From Lentzea californiensis (GTDB taxonomy: Bacteria; Actinomycetota; Actinomycetes; Mycobacteriales; Pseudonocardiaceae), in the NCBI RefSeq assembly GCF_024648825.1, contig NZ_JANBBE010000001.1, forward strand, positions 682,001 through 746,000: a DNA stretch of 64,000 nucleotides. The letters run 5' to 3'. Position 1 is the stretch's first letter; each line of letters opens with the position of its first letter. Below are positions 1-9,188 of the stretch, piece by piece. A program made the translations under genes and the position numbers. The notes below the pieces were generated by a model. The model did not search any database. It worked only from the letters and a program-made list of their open reading frames with translations, and was not told the origin of the DNA.

Positions 1-1728
1 GTCGTCGATGACGCCCAGCACGCCCACGACCGGCGTCGGCAGGATCGCCGTGGAGCCGGTCTGGTTGTAGAAGCTGACGTTGCCGCCGGTCACCGGGATG
101 CCGAGTTCGGCGCAGCCGTCCGCGAGGCCCTTCACGGCCTGCTCGAACTGCCACATGACCGCCGGGTCCTCCGGCGAGCCGAAGTTGAGGCAGTTGGTGA
201 CGGCGACCGGGGTGGCACCCGTGGCCGCGACGTTGCGGTAGGCCTCGGCCAGCGCCAGCCTCGCGCCCTCGTACGGGTCGAGTTTCGTGTAGCGGCCGTT
301 GCAGTCCGTTGAGAGGGCCACGCCGCGGCCCGTCTCCTCGTCGATCCGGATCATGCCGCTGTCGCTCGGCTGCGCGAGGACCGTGCCGCCGCGGACGTAG
401 CGGTCGTACTGCTGCGTGACCCACTTCTTGGAGGCCAGGTTGGGGCTGGCCGCCATGGTCTTGATCAACGCGAGCAGCTCGTCCTTCGCCGGCCGCGGAA
501 GGCTGTCCGGCGTGTTCGCCTGCAGTTCGTCCTGGTCGGCGGGCCGCTGGATCGGCCGGTGGTAGACCGGACCTTCGTGCGCGACCGTGCGCGGGGGCAC
601 GTCGACGACGACCTCGTCGTGGTAGGTGATGACCAGGCGGTCGCCTTCCGTCACCTCACCGATCTCGGTGGCGATGACGTCCCACTTCGCGCAGACCTCC
701 AGGAACGCCTCGACGTTGGCCGGCTCGACCACCGCGCACATGCGTTCCTGGGACTCGCTGGAGAGGATCTCGGCCGGGGTCATGCCGGTGGCCCGCAACG
801 GCACCCGGTCGAGCCGGACGTGCATGCCGCCGTCGCCAGCGGACGCCAGCTCGGACGTCGCGCAGGACAGGCCCGCACCGCCCAGGTCCTGGATGCCGGC
901 GACGATGCCCTTCTCGAAGAGCTCGAGCGAGCACTCGATCAGCACCTTCTCCGTGAACGGGTCGCCGACCTGCACGCTCGGCAGCTTCTTGCGCTTGCCG
1001 GCGGTGTCGTCGAACGTCTCACTGGCGAGCACCGAAACGCCACCGATGCCGTCGAGGCCGGTGCGCGCGCCGTAGAGGATGACCTTGTTGCCGGTGCCGC
1101 TCGCGTGCGCGAGATGCAGGTCCTCGACGCGCATCGCACCCACGCACAGAGCGTTGACCAGCGGGTTGCCCTGGTAGGACTCGTCGAACACGACCTCGCC
1201 GCCGATGTTCGGCAGGCCGAGGCAGTTCCCGTAGCCGCCGACACCCGCGACGATGCCGGGCAGGACGCGCTTCGTGTCCTCGGCGTCGGGCCTGCCGAAC
1301 CGCAGCGGGTCCATGACGGCGAGCGGCCGCGCGCCCATCGCGAGGATGTCGCGCACGATGCCGCCGACCCCCGTCGCGGCGCCCTGGTAGGGCTCGACGT
1401 ACGACGGGTGGTTGTGGCTCTCGACCTTGAACGTGACGGCCCAGCCGTCGCCGACGTCCACGACGCCGGCGTTCTCGCCGATGCCCGCGAGCATCTTGCT
1501 GCGCATCTCGTCGGTCGTGGTGTCACCGAAGTACTTCAGGTGCACCTTGGACGACTTGTAGGAGCAGTGCTCGCTCCACATGACCGAGTACATGGCCAGC
1601 TCGGCGTCGGTCGGGCGGCGCTTCAGGATCTCCTTGATGCGCGCGTACTCGTCGTCCTTGAGGCCCAGTTCCCGGTAGGGCTGCTCCTGGCCGGGCGTCG
1701 CCTCGGCGTTCTCGACGGTGTCGATCAT
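1..1728 (-). CDS. purL: Phosphoribosylformylglycinamidine synthase, large subunit PurL (C-terminus off the window)
   Basis: PurL converts FGAR, ATP and glutamine-derived ammonia to FGAM in de novo purine synthesis, working with PurQ and PurS. The 576 residues present start MIDTVEN and include the EHCSYK and ESHNHPS segments near the N-terminus that are typical of the family, then [16 protein letters not shown] and a second nucleotide-fold half. Small-type PurL proteins are about 740-760 aa, so about 170 residues lie beyond the left edge. The ATG overlaps the purQ stop as ATGA, so translation is probably coupled. The identification is secure; only the 3' end is missing. Confidence 0.97.
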   Translation of the reverse strand, partial: MIDTVENAEATPGQEQPYRELGLKDDEYARIKEILKRRPTDAELAMYSVMWSEHCSYKSSKVHLKYFGDTTTDEMRSKMLAGIGENAGVVDVGDGWAVTFKVESHNHPSYVEPYQGAATGVGGIVRDILAMGARPLAVMDPLRFGRPDAEDTKRVLPGIVAGVGGYGNCLGLPNIGGEVVFDESYQGNPLVNALCVGAMRVEDLHLAHASGTGNKVILYGARTGLDGIGGVSVLASETFDDTAGKRKKLPSVQVGDPFTEKVLIECSLELFEKGIVAGIQDLGGAGLSCATSELASAGDGGMHVRLDRVPLRATGMTPAEILSSESQERMCAVVEPANVEAFLEVCAKWDVIATEIGEVTEGDRLVITYHDEVVVDVPPRTVAHEGPVYHRPIQRPADQDELQANTPDSLPRPAKDELLALIKTMAASPNLASKKWVTQQYDRYVRGGTVLAQPSDSGMIRIDEETGRGVALSTDCNGRYTKLDPYEGARLALAEAYRNVAATGATPVAVTNCLNFGSPEDPAVMWQFEQAVKGLADGCAELGIPVTGGNVSFYNQTGSTAILPTPVVGVLGVIDD

Positions 1729-2396
1729 GCCTTCACCACCGTGTCGAGCAGGGACAGGAACATGCCCAGTCCGTCGTCCGTGGGGCCGGTGAGCGCGTCG
1801 ATGGCGTGCTCGGGGTGCGGCATGAGGCCAACGACGTTGCCCCTGGCGTTGGTGATGCCCGCGATGTTGTTGCGGCTGCCGTTGGGGTTGTCGCCGACGT
1901 ACCGGAAGACGACCCTGCCGTTGTCTTCGAGCTCTTTGAGGGTGTCCTCGTCGGCCTGGTAACCGCCCTCGCCCGACTTCAACGGCACGAGGATCTCGGC
2001 GCCCTCGTCGTAACGGGTCGTCCACGCGGTGCTGGTGTTCTCGACCTTCAGCCACTGGTCGCGGCACACGAAGTGCAGCTTGTGGTTGCGGGTGAGCGCG
2101 CCGGGCAGCAGATGCGCCTCGGCGAGGACCTGGAAACCGTTGCAGATCCCGAGAACCGGCATCCCCTTGTTCGCGGCCTCGATCACTTCCTGCATGACGG
2201 GCGCGAACCGCGCGATGGCACCGCACCGCAGATAGTCGCCGTACGAGAACCCGCCGGGCACGATGACCGCGTCAACGCCCTTGAGGTCGTGATCCCCGTG
2301 CCACAACGGCACAGCCTCGCCGTCCGCGTACCTGACGGCCCGCTGCGCGTCGACGTCGTCGAGGGTGCCGGGGAAGGTGATGACACCGACCCTCAT
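1725..2396 (-). CDS. purQ: Phosphoribosylformylglycinamidine synthase, glutaminase subunit PurQ
   Basis: PurQ is the class I glutamine amidotransferase that supplies ammonia to PurL. The 223-aa protein has the nucleophile elbow GICNGFQ (Cys85) and the PHPEH histidine-glutamate pair near residue 195, completing the catalytic triad. The N-terminal [12 protein letters not shown] segment is typical of the subunit, and the length is normal. Its ATG overlaps the purS stop and its stop overlaps the purL start, both as ATGA, so the three subunits are probably made in step. Confidence 0.97.
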   Translation of the reverse strand: MRVGVITFPGTLDDVDAQRAVRYADGEAVPLWHGDHDLKGVDAVIVPGGFSYGDYLRCGAIARFAPVMQEVIEAANKGMPVLGICNGFQVLAEAHLLPGALTRNHKLHFVCRDQWLKVENTSTAWTTRYDEGAEILVPLKSGEGGYQADEDTLKELEDNGRVVFRYVGDNPNGSRNNIAGITNARGNVVGLMPHPEHAIDALTGPTDDGLGMFLSLLDTVVKA

Positions 2397-2632
2397 GCCT
2401 CGACCCTGCGCACGGTCCAGTCCTCGATCACGGGGTTCGCGAGGAAGGTCTCGGCGATCTTGGCGAGCGTGGCGTCGTCGACGTCGTCGGCGACCTCCAG
2501 CTCGAAGTGCTTGCCCTGACGGACGGCGGTGACGCCGTCGAAGCCGAGACGGGGCAGCGCGTTCGCCACCGCCTGGCCTTGGGGGTCGAGAATTTCGGGC
2601 TTCGGCATGACGTCGACGACGACTCGGGCCAC
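2393..2632 (-). CDS. purS: Phosphoribosylformylglycinamidine synthase subunit PurS
   Basis: PurS is the small scaffold subunit that bridges PurQ and PurL in the three-part FGAM synthase. The 79-aa product has the family pattern: [19 protein letters not shown] at the start and a central [16 protein letters not shown]. The start is GTG, preceded by a GGGAG ribosome binding site about 9 nt upstream. It is the first gene of purS-purQ-purL, so the operon promoter should lie between 2633 and about 2760. Confidence 0.95.
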   Translation of the reverse strand: MARVVVDVMPKPEILDPQGQAVANALPRLGFDGVTAVRQGKHFELEVADDVDDATLAKIAETFLANPVIEDWTVRRVEA

Positions 2633-2756
2633 GACAGACTGCTCCCGTGTTCAGAGGGGCTGGCGGTACCTCGAGAGCCTATCTGACCTGTGCGTTCATC
2701 CTCCCGACACGTGTTCGGGGGCACATCGTCGGCGGTCCACCTTCGGGTGAACGAGC

Positions 2757-2784
2757 TTGCCTCGGCGGGACCGTTTGGTAATCT
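2757..2784 (+). promoter_or_regulatory. Candidate sigma-70-type promoter
   Basis: TTGCCT at 2757-2762 and TAATCT at 2779-2784 are separated by 16 nt, a plausible -35/-10 pair on the + strand. Transcription would start near 2790, just before two hairpins and a T-tract. No protein gene begins downstream on this strand until 3550, so the promoter would serve a short RNA. This is inferred from sequence pattern only. Confidence 0.45.
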
Positions 2785-2789
2785 GGTGT

Positions 2790-2864
2790 CAGCTTCGGCC
2801 CGTAAGCCGGAGAAGTGAGCACGGTGCCCGTCCGGACGGTCGGCCGCCGTGCTTCGCGCTTTTT
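2790..2864 (+). ncRNA. Candidate small RNA with two hairpins and a terminator
   Basis: About 75 nt downstream of the promoter-like hexamers hold two hairpins. The first pairs CTTCGGC (2793-2799) with GCCGGAG (2806-2812) around a 6-nt loop. The second pairs AGCACGG (2818-2824) with CCGTGCT (2847-2853), followed by TTTTT at 2860-2864. There is no open frame of note. The U-tract end touches the 3' end of the opposing DUF3800-like gene. I do not recognise a known Rfam family. The alternative is that the hairpins are the 3' UTR of the opposing gene, but the T-tract orientation favours the + strand. Confidence 0.4.
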
Positions 2865-3400
2865 AGGGCAACCTCGTGTCGATGACGTTGCCCATCAGCG
2901 GTTGAACCCGGCGCAGCCAGTCGCCGCCAGCGCCGTAGCACCAAGCGACGATGTCCGGGATCCATAACAACGGATCGTTCTCGCTGGGCAGGTGCTCGTA
3001 GAACAAGCCCGTGCCCCACGAGGACTTGCCGAGGGTCGTGCGGATGGTCAGCAGGTCGTGGTCGTCGCGAACCTCCCGGCTGTCGAACACCAGCCGCGTG
3101 ACGCCGACCTTCAGGACGTCGTGTCAGCCGGGCAACGCAGGTCTGCCTTGCCCGCTCCTCGCCTTTGCGACAGCAGGCGAGGTAGATGTCGACGTGGACC
3201 ACGGCCGGCGCCAAAGCGGACAGGATCTGCTTGCGCCGAGCAGGGGTCTCCTTCTTGAAGTGCAACTCGCGTTGGTTCGGCATGCGCAGCCTCATCAACA
3301 TCTTGCGCAGCTTGGTCAACTGGCCGGGCGACACCAGGGCCACCGCCAGCAGGTACGTGTCGTTGCGCCGAGACTCGTCAACGAGGGCGTGCACACTCAC
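2863..3400 (-). pseudogene. DUF3800-like protein, interrupted by a frameshift
   Basis: Two adjacent minus-strand frames join into one protein of about 178 aa. The first half, starting at GTG 3400, reads VSVHALVDESRRNDTYLLAV and continues through ELHFKKET. The second half contains LVFDSREVRDDHDLLTIRT and ends PDIVAWCYGAGGDWLRRV. The frame changes by one base near 3129-3143. The order (Asp-Glu-Ser start, LHF-K-E, terminal DAVAWCxGAGGDW-like block) resembles a common actinobacterial DUF3800-like family. No ribosomal slippage signal is visible, so this is either a pseudogene or a base-call error. Family assignment is from memory and moderate. Confidence 0.6.
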
Positions 3401-3549
3401 GAAACGTTCATCGGCCAGCTGCGGCCAGCAGTTCAGCAACTGCAACCGATCGGGACCGAACGATCGCATATTGGACCTATTCCACCAAGCTATTTCGCCC
3501 AAAGCGAGACCACTGGCAGCCGAGCCCGATCGGACGGATGCTGGAGATC

Positions 3550-4530
3550 ATGAAGATCCTCGTGCTCGGCGGAACCGTGTTCCTCAGCAAGGCCATCACG
3601 GCAGAGGCGGTCCGGCGGGGCCACGAAGTGGTGTGCGCGGCCCGCGGCGCCTCGGGTGGCGTGCCGGACGGCGCGCGTCTGATCCCGGTCGACAGGAACA
3701 AACCCGGTGCGTTCGACGCGTTGGCCGGTGAGCAGTTCGACTCGGTGGTCGACGTGTCGAAGTACTCGGTGAACTGGGTTCGGGACGCGCTGGAGGCGTT
3801 CGGGTCGACGACGCCGCACTGGACGTTCGTGTCCAGCATCTCGGTCTACGCGGACCACTCGACGGGCAGTGACGAGCTGTTGCCGCCGCTGGAGGACGAC
3901 CCGGCCGAGGAGTTCACGGCCGAGCGGTACGGCAGCGTCAAGGTGGCCAGTGAGATCGCGGTGCGCGAGGCCGTGGCGAGCCGGGAGTTCATCGTCAGGG
4001 CCGGGCTCATCACCGGGCCCGACGACCCCAGCGACAGGTTCGGGTACTGGCCCGCGCGGATGGCGCAGGGCGGACGGGTGGTCGTGCCGGACAGCCCTGA
4101 CCTGGGGTTCCAGCACATCGACGCACGGGACCTGGCGCAGTGGATCGTGTTCGCGGCCGAGGAGCGGGTCACCGGCACGTACGACTCGACCGGGCCGGTC
4201 ATGCCGTTCCAGATGGCCATCGGCGAGATCGCCGGCGCGACGGCGCAGCCCGGAACGCAGCTCGTTCCGGTCAAGGAGAGCGTGCTCAAGGAGCTCGGGG
4301 TCAACCCGTGGGCCGGGCCCCGGTCGCTGCCGCTGTGGCTGCCGCAGGAGTGGGCCAAGATGGTCGGCCGCGACGTCAGCAACGCGCTGGCGAACGGGCT
4401 GCGGGTCAGGCCGCTGGCCGAGACCGCGCTCGACTCGCTGGAGTACGAGCGCGGCCTCGGGCTGGACCGGCCCCGCAAGGCCGGACTCACTCAGCAGGAA
4501 GAGCAGGAAATCCTCACAGCAGTGAGTTGA
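3550..4530 (+). CDS. NAD-dependent epimerase/dehydratase family (extended SDR) protein
   Basis: The 326-aa protein begins MKILVLGGTVFLSKAI, a variant of the GxxGxxG nucleotide-binding turn. It continues with VVDVSKYSVNWVRDALEAF and SSISVYAD, and the SVKVASE stretch holds the region where the SDR Lys would lie. The usual YxxxK is altered to YGSVK, which still fits. Such actinobacterial proteins are annotated as reductases or isoflavone-reductase-like; the substrate is unknown. The ATG at 3550 is chosen because GGAGATC lies just upstream. It overlaps the convergent protease gene by 17 nt. Confidence 0.8.
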   Translation: MKILVLGGTVFLSKAITAEAVRRGHEVVCAARGASGGVPDGARLIPVDRNKPGAFDALAGEQFDSVVDVSKYSVNWVRDALEAFGSTTPHWTFVSSISVYADHSTGSDELLPPLEDDPAEEFTAERYGSVKVASEIAVREAVASREFIVRAGLITGPDDPSDRFGYWPARMAQGGRVVVPDSPDLGFQHIDARDLAQWIVFAAEERVTGTYDSTGPVMPFQMAIGEIAGATAQPGTQLVPVKESVLKELGVNPWAGPRSLPLWLPQEWAKMVGRDVSNALANGLRVRPLAETALDSLEYERGLGLDRPRKAGLTQQEEQEILTAVS

Positions 4531-5638
4531 TCTGCGCGGCGACGAGGTCGATGCGCACGCCCTGGTTCGGGCAGCCGCCGAAGTGGTGGAGCCCGATCAC
4601 CTTGTGCGTGCGCCTCGACAGCACGGGTGAGCCGGACGAGCCGCCTTCGGTGTCGCACATGTAGCTGATGTCGGACTGCGACGAGCTGCCGTTCACGCGC
4701 ACCGCACGCACGACGCAGTAGCCGCCGCCGTTGTTGTTGTCGCGCAACGACAACTTCTTCAGCTTCCCGGCCGGGTGGCCGACGATGTACATCTCCTCAC
4801 CCACGGCCGGAACGCGCGCGTCCAGTTCGAGGTAACCGAACGAGCTGATGGCCGCGAAGTTGTTCACGGTGAAGAGGGTGTAGTCCAGCGCAGCGCTGTA
4901 CTTCAGGACCTGTGCTGCCAGCACCTTCGTGACCGTGGCGGTAGCGGTGCCGCCGCAGGTCGGGCACTGGTAGTTGAACCACACCTCGATGCCGCTGGTG
5001 CTGGTGAAGCAGTGTTCGTTGGTCAGCATGCGGTTGTTGGGGCCGACCCGCCACGCCGTGCACAGCGAACTGCCGTTGCGCAGCAGCTTCGCCACGGACG
5101 CGGTCTTGCCCCACTCGGTCGGGTTGCTGGACTGGTAGCAGACCGCGTCCTTGTAGTCGTTCGTGCCGCAGATGCTCTGCACGGACGGCTGCGAGGACAT
5201 CTCGGCCTCGGTGTAGCCACGCGTGAGCTTGTCGACCCGGACGCGCGACAGCGGGTTCGTCACCGACACCACGGCACGGTCGCCCGTGATCGACATGGCC
5301 CAGAAGCCCGACGCGTCGGGCGTGGCGGTCAGCGAGGCCTTCAGGTCTCTCGTGTACGTGTACTTCTCGGTGCCGTCAGGGCTCGACACCGTGAGCACGT
5401 CACCTGGCAGGATCCGCAGGTCCGTGAAATGCAGCTTCACGTATCCGGACCCCGGTCGTTCGATCACCGTCGAACGATTCGCGCCACCCACGCGGACTGA
5501 GACCGATTCCTCAGTTCCGATCTGCTGCGTCTGCGGCGACGCGGCCTCGGCGGGTGTAGAGGTGGTGGTAGCAGGGACGATGGACGTCATCGGCAGGGCA
5601 AGCGCCAGTGCCGTGAGGAGTTGCAGGGTTTTCCTCAT
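4514..5638 (-). CDS. Secreted trypsin-like serine protease
   Basis: The 374-aa protein starts MRKTLQLLTALALALP, a Sec signal peptide with a likely cut after the Ala-rich stretch near residue 33. A beta-rich domain of unknown role (about 40-140) precedes a chymotrypsin-fold domain. The triad is visible as His209 in TNEHC, Asp252 in ALDYTLF and Ser335 in GGSSGSPV. Several cysteines (CGTN, CYQS, CPTCGG, YMCD) suggest disulfides. The start is set at the Met beginning the signal peptide. It probably degrades extracellular protein; no cognate inhibitor is adjacent. Confidence 0.9.
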   Translation of the reverse strand: MRKTLQLLTALALALPMTSIVPATTTSTPAEAASPQTQQIGTEESVSVRVGGANRSTVIERPGSGYVKLHFTDLRILPGDVLTVSSPDGTEKYTYTRDLKASLTATPDASGFWAMSITGDRAVVSVTNPLSRVRVDKLTRGYTEAEMSSQPSVQSICGTNDYKDAVCYQSSNPTEWGKTASVAKLLRNGSSLCTAWRVGPNNRMLTNEHCFTSTSGIEVWFNYQCPTCGGTATATVTKVLAAQVLKYSAALDYTLFTVNNFAAISSFGYLELDARVPAVGEEMYIVGHPAGKLKKLSLRDNNNGGGYCVVRAVRVNGSSSQSDISYMCDTEGGSSGSPVLSRRTHKVIGLHHFGGCPNQGVRIDLVAAQINSLL

Positions 5639-5705
5639 GCCATTTGATACTTCCGACGTCACCTGACCGTGTCAGCCCGCCGAACGTCGGTTAATGGAGG
5701 ATTCC

Positions 5706-6329
5706 GTGCAACTTGTCCATTTCGGTCATGCCTGCGCGCTGCTGGACACCGGGTCGACGCGGATCCTGATCGATCCCGGCACGTTCTCCGCCGGGTTCGA
5801 GGGTCTGGAGGACCTGGACGCGGTGCTGGTCACGCACCAGCACTTCGACCACGTCGACGCCGAGAGGCTGCCCGCCCTGCTCAAGGCCAACCCGCGGGCG
5901 CAGCTCGTCGTCGACGAGGGCACCGCGCCCAGCGTCGAGAACGCGACAGTCGCCCGGCCGGGTGACACGTTCAAGATCGGCGACACGACTGTCCGGGTCG
6001 TCGGCGGGCAGCACGCGATGATCCACGAGGACATCCCGATCGTGCCGAACGCCGGCTACGTGGTCGGTGACGGCGCGTTCTACCACCCCGGCGACTCGCT
6101 GTTCGTGCCGGACGAGGACGTCGACGTGCTCGGCCTGCCCGCCGGCGCGCCGTGGATGCGCACCGGCGAGGCGGTCGACTTCATGCGCGCCGTGAAGCCG
6201 CGTGTCGCCGTGCCGATCCACGAGAAGACGCTCGCGAGCCCGCAGATGGCCCACCGGCTCTTCGAGATGCTCAAGCCGGAGGGCACCGAGGTCAGGCCGC
6301 TGACGCCAGGCGAGGAGACGGCAGTCTGA
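5706..6329 (+). CDS. Metallo-beta-lactamase-fold metal-dependent hydrolase (UlaG-like)
   Basis: The 207-aa protein has the metal-binding HQHFDHVD motif (His44, His46, Asp48, His49), an earlier HFGHAC segment, and later His residues in GGQHAM and FYHPGDS. This places it in the compact UlaG-like branch of the metallo-beta-lactamase fold. The start is set at GTG 5706 because GGAGG lies 5 nt upstream; an ATG at 5694 precedes that site. Substrate unknown. The 3' end overlaps the convergent DUF2334 gene by 38 nt. Confidence 0.88.
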   Translation: MQLVHFGHACALLDTGSTRILIDPGTFSAGFEGLEDLDAVLVTHQHFDHVDAERLPALLKANPRAQLVVDEGTAPSVENATVARPGDTFKIGDTTVRVVGGQHAMIHEDIPIVPNAGYVVGDGAFYHPGDSLFVPDEDVDVLGLPAGAPWMRTGEAVDFMRAVKPRVAVPIHEKTLASPQMAHRLFEMLKPEGTEVRPLTPGEETAV

Positions 6330-6942
6330 CGTACGTGGTCGGCGCGGCGTCGTGGGCGAGTGCGATGTCCACGGCGTCGAGCACGGCCTGTCGCGCACCA
6401 GGACGGTGCAGGTCACGGGCATCGACGGTGATCCGGGTCAGCCCGCCGCGGCGTGCGGACCTGGCCGCCGCGTAGACCAGCGCCAGCGACCGCAGCTCAC
6501 CGAAGCTGGTGCGTTCGGTCAACGCGTGCAGGCGACCGAGGGTCGCCAGTCCGCTGCCGACCTCGCGCACGGCGTGCGCGTCGGCGCAGCGGAGGAACCG
6601 GTGCTTGGCCAGCGCGATCAACGTGCCGGACGACGCCACGCAACGCCGTGGCGCGAACGTGTCGGCGCTGAGCCCGATGGCGTCCATCTGCAGACGCGCG
6701 CCCATCAACAACAACCCGGCTTCATAGGCCGGTAGCCGCCGTTGGCCGAGGCCGTGCAGCACGACGGCATCGCCGAGCGAGGTGCGGTGCCGCACCCATT
6801 CCTGTGCCTTGCCGAGCTCGCGAGGTGCTACGAGCAGCGACAACGGCACCTGCCGCGGATCAAGGGCCGCGGCGAGATCAGCGCATCGGTCGAGTGTCTG
6901 CGGACCGATGCCGGACAGGGAGACCACGAGCTGTGAGTGCAC
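6292..6942 (-). CDS. DUF2334-type polysaccharide deacetylase-like protein
   Basis: The 216-aa protein starts MHSQLVVSLSGI, then has VPLSLLVAP, GDAVVLHG, LPAYEAGLLLMGARLQMDAIG and SADTFAPRRCVASSGTLIAL. This is the layout of DUF2334 proteins, a divergent NodB-like (polysaccharide deacetylase) family. The first His-Asp metal site of NodB enzymes is not obvious, so activity is uncertain. No signal peptide is seen. The gene sits about 50 nt downstream of purC on the same strand. Confidence 0.65.
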   Translation of the reverse strand: MHSQLVVSLSGIGPQTLDRCADLAAALDPRQVPLSLLVAPRELGKAQEWVRHRTSLGDAVVLHGLGQRRLPAYEAGLLLMGARLQMDAIGLSADTFAPRRCVASSGTLIALAKHRFLRCADAHAVREVGSGLATLGRLHALTERTSFGELRSLALVYAAARSARRGGLTRITVDARDLHRPGARQAVLDAVDIALAHDAAPTTYVRLPSPRLASAA

Positions 6943-6992
6943 GGTATGAGTGCCCCACGCCGTGGTGACATCCGCGTGAAAGCGGAGCTAAC

Positions 6993-7868
6993 TCACGCGA
7001 GCCAGTCAGCGAAGGACCGGCCAGTGAGCCGTTCGTACGCCTCGACGTACCGCTGACGGGTCGCCTCGATGACGTCGGCAGGCAGTGCGGGCGGCGGAAC
7101 GTCCGACTTCCGGTCCCAGCCGGACGCGGAGGACGTCAGCCAGTCGCGCACGAACTGCTTGTCGAACGACGGCTGCACGCGGCCGGGCTCGTAGCCCTCG
7201 GCCGGCCAGTAGCGCGAGGAGTCCGGCGTGAACACCTCGTCCGCGAGGATCAGCTCACCCGAGGCGTCCAGCCCGAACTCGAACTTCGTGTCCGCCAGGA
7301 TCAGGCCACGCGTCAACGCGTACGCGCGCGCCTCGCTGTAGAGCTCGATCGTGCGGTCGCGCAGCTTCGACGCCAGCTCGACACCGTGCTTCTCGGCGAT
7401 GACCTCGAACGACACGTTCTCGTCGTGCGCACCGATCTCGGCCTTCGACGCGGGCGTGAAGATCGGCGGCTCCAGTTCGGACGCCTCGACCAGCCCGGCC
7501 GGCAGCTCGATCCCGCACACCGCACCGGTCGCGGTGTAGTCGGCCATGCCGGAGCCCGTCAGGTACCCGCGCGCCACGCACTCGACGTCGACCATCTGCA
7601 GCTTGCGCACCAGCAACGCGCGGCCGCGGACCTCGGCGGGGATGCGCGGGTCGTCGAACGCGACCAGGTGGTTCGGGGTGAGCCGCTCGAACCAGAACAC
7701 GCTCATCGCGGTGAGCACGCGTCCCTTGTCGGGGATCTCCGAGCTCAGGATGTGGTCGTACGCCGAGATGCGGTCGGACGCGACGAACAACAACAGCTCG
7801 TCGTCCACGTCGTACAGATCGCGAACCTTGCCGCGGGCGACGTGCTGGTAGTCAGCGAGCGTAGGCAC
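6993..7868 (-). CDS. purC: Phosphoribosylaminoimidazole-succinocarboxamide synthase (SAICAR synthetase)
   Basis: PurC ligates aspartate to CAIR with ATP, giving SAICAR in purine synthesis. The 291-aa protein starts at GTG 7868 ([20 protein letters not shown]). It has the family blocks [47 protein letters not shown] and [14 protein letters not shown]. Longer in-frame starts exist upstream but lack homologous content. The DUF2334 gene follows on the same strand. A Pro-rich membrane protein is divergent upstream across 88 nt. Confidence 0.97.
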   Translation of the reverse strand: MPTLADYQHVARGKVRDLYDVDDELLLFVASDRISAYDHILSSEIPDKGRVLTAMSVFWFERLTPNHLVAFDDPRIPAEVRGRALLVRKLQMVDVECVARGYLTGSGMADYTATGAVCGIELPAGLVEASELEPPIFTPASKAEIGAHDENVSFEVIAEKHGVELASKLRDRTIELYSEARAYALTRGLILADTKFEFGLDASGELILADEVFTPDSSRYWPAEGYEPGRVQPSFDKQFVRDWLTSSASGWDRKSDVPPPALPADVIEATRQRYVEAYERLTGRSFADWLA

Positions 7869-7956
7869 GCCGGTGAGCCTACGTGGCCTTGTCCTGAAAC
7901 CGACGTACACCCCGCCACCACTACAGATCAAGGGAAAAGAAGCTTAAGGTGCACCC

Positions 7957-8397
7957 GTGCTCCCTAGAAAGGCCCTGTGGATCCCGGCTTTGGCAAGCTT
8001 GGGACTGCTCATCGTGCTGGGCGTGGCCGGGTGGAGCTTCGACTCCAGCCCCATTTCGTCTCCTGCCTCAGGAGGTTCGCTCAACGCGAGCACGCCCCAG
8101 CCGGTGACCATCGTGCCGACTCCGGACGTCGCCGACATCACGGTGAAGGGGTCGTCCTCCGAGGCGACGACCACCACCACGACGACGAGGACGACGCAAC
8201 CGAAACCGCCACCGGCCCAGCAGCCTCCGCCCGCACAGCAGCCGACGACCACCGAGCCCCCGCAGCAGGGACTCCTGGTCAACGAGGGCGCGCGATGCGA
8301 TCCCGAAGGTGCCAGCGGTATCGGTCTGATCGGCGAGAAACTGGTGTGCCGCAAGGATCCCCAGCGCGGCGACAGGTTGCGCTGGCAGAAGGCCTAG
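7957..8397 (+). CDS. Membrane-anchored Thr/Pro-rich hypothetical protein
   Basis: The 146-aa protein has one N-terminal membrane segment (about 7-26, ALWIPALASLGLLIVLGVAG). A low-complexity outer linker follows, with a run of threonines and two PPAQQ repeats (about 68-105). The small C-terminal module LLVNEGARCDPEGASGIG has two cysteines that may form a disulfide. GTG 7957 is preceded by AAGGTG at good spacing. It looks like a surface-exposed anchored module; function unknown. The stop overlaps the convergent MOSC gene by 4 nt. Confidence 0.7.
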   Translation: MLPRKALWIPALASLGLLIVLGVAGWSFDSSPISSPASGGSLNASTPQPVTIVPTPDVADITVKGSSSEATTTTTTTRTTQPKPPPAQQPPPAQQPTTTEPPQQGLLVNEGARCDPEGASGIGLIGEKLVCRKDPQRGDRLRWQKA

Positions 8398-9188
8398 GCG
8401 CGCCACTCCAGCACGTCGATCTTGTCACCGACACTGATCGTGCCGGTGCGCACGACCTGCGCCTTCATCCCGAACGTGACGCCGCCGTCGGGGTCACGGC
8501 GGTAGGTCGCCAGCGAACGAATCGGCTCCGGACCGTTCTTCAGCCCGGTCCCCTGGTCGACCATCGGTACCGCACAACGCACGCAGTCCTTGGCGTAGGC
8601 CAGTTCCACGTCACCGATCGCCGCACGCCGCACCCGGTCCTCCGTGTGCGGTTCCGGCCAGCCGGACACCACCACGTTGGGGCGGAAGCGGTTCATCGGC
8701 ACCGGATCGCCGCCACGCTCCAGGATGCGTTCGTTCAACCCGTCCAATGAGGACAGCGAGAGCACCAGCAACGCGTTGCCGTCGGCATATCCGATGACCC
8801 CGGTGGTCTCGCCCGTCGTCTCCCGGTGGATCTCCGGCGGCGTCCGCACGAGGCGCACGGACCTGCCGAGCGCGTCGGAGAAGTACGCGGCGGCCGCGTC
8901 ACCCTGGTCGATCCCGGTGCCGTGCCAGACGTGCACGACCACCGGCACCCGCGGCCCGTCAGCGACGACCGGGAACGATTCGCCGCCGATCGACAGCACC
9001 GAGTCCTCGATGGACGGACGCAGCGCGGCCATCTCCGGGACCTTGCGCTGCGACAGGAACAAGCCGTCGTCGTCGACCAGCATCATCATCCGGTCGTCGC
9101 GCAGCCCCGTCGGCTCCACGGCCGAGGACGCGACGGAGTACCCGGCGCATCCCTTGACGGGGTAGACGACCAGGTCGGACACGATCAC
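8394..9188 (-). CDS. MOSC domain-containing protein
   Basis: The 264-aa protein has the MOSC N-terminal beta-barrel (VYPVKGCAGYSV at the start). The MOSC core follows, with NRFRPNVVVSG, then AKDCVRCAVPMVDQGTG and a late FGMKAQVV. The Cys in KDC-RC matches the molybdenum-cofactor ligand of mARC/YcbX-type proteins, which reduce N-hydroxylated compounds. Its GTG start overlaps the purB stop (GTGA), so it is probably translated from the purB message. The substrate is not known. Confidence 0.9.
   Translation of the reverse strand: MIVSDLVVYPVKGCAGYSVASSAVEPTGLRDDRMMMLVDDDGLFLSQRKVPEMAALRPSIEDSVLSIGGESFPVVADGPRVPVVVHVWHGTGIDQGDAAAAYFSDALGRSVRLVRTPPEIHRETTGETTGVIGYADGNALLVLSLSSLDGLNERILERGGDPVPMNRFRPNVVVSGWPEPHTEDRVRRAAIGDVELAYAKDCVRCAVPMVDQGTGLKNGPEPIRSLATYRRDPDGGVTFGMKAQVVRTGTISVGDKIDVLEWRA

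Noticed and set aside
3129-3143. Programmed frameshift in the DUF3800-like gene
   Set aside because: No slippery heptamer, stop codon at the shift or downstream pseudoknot is visible, so mutation or base error is the simpler reading.
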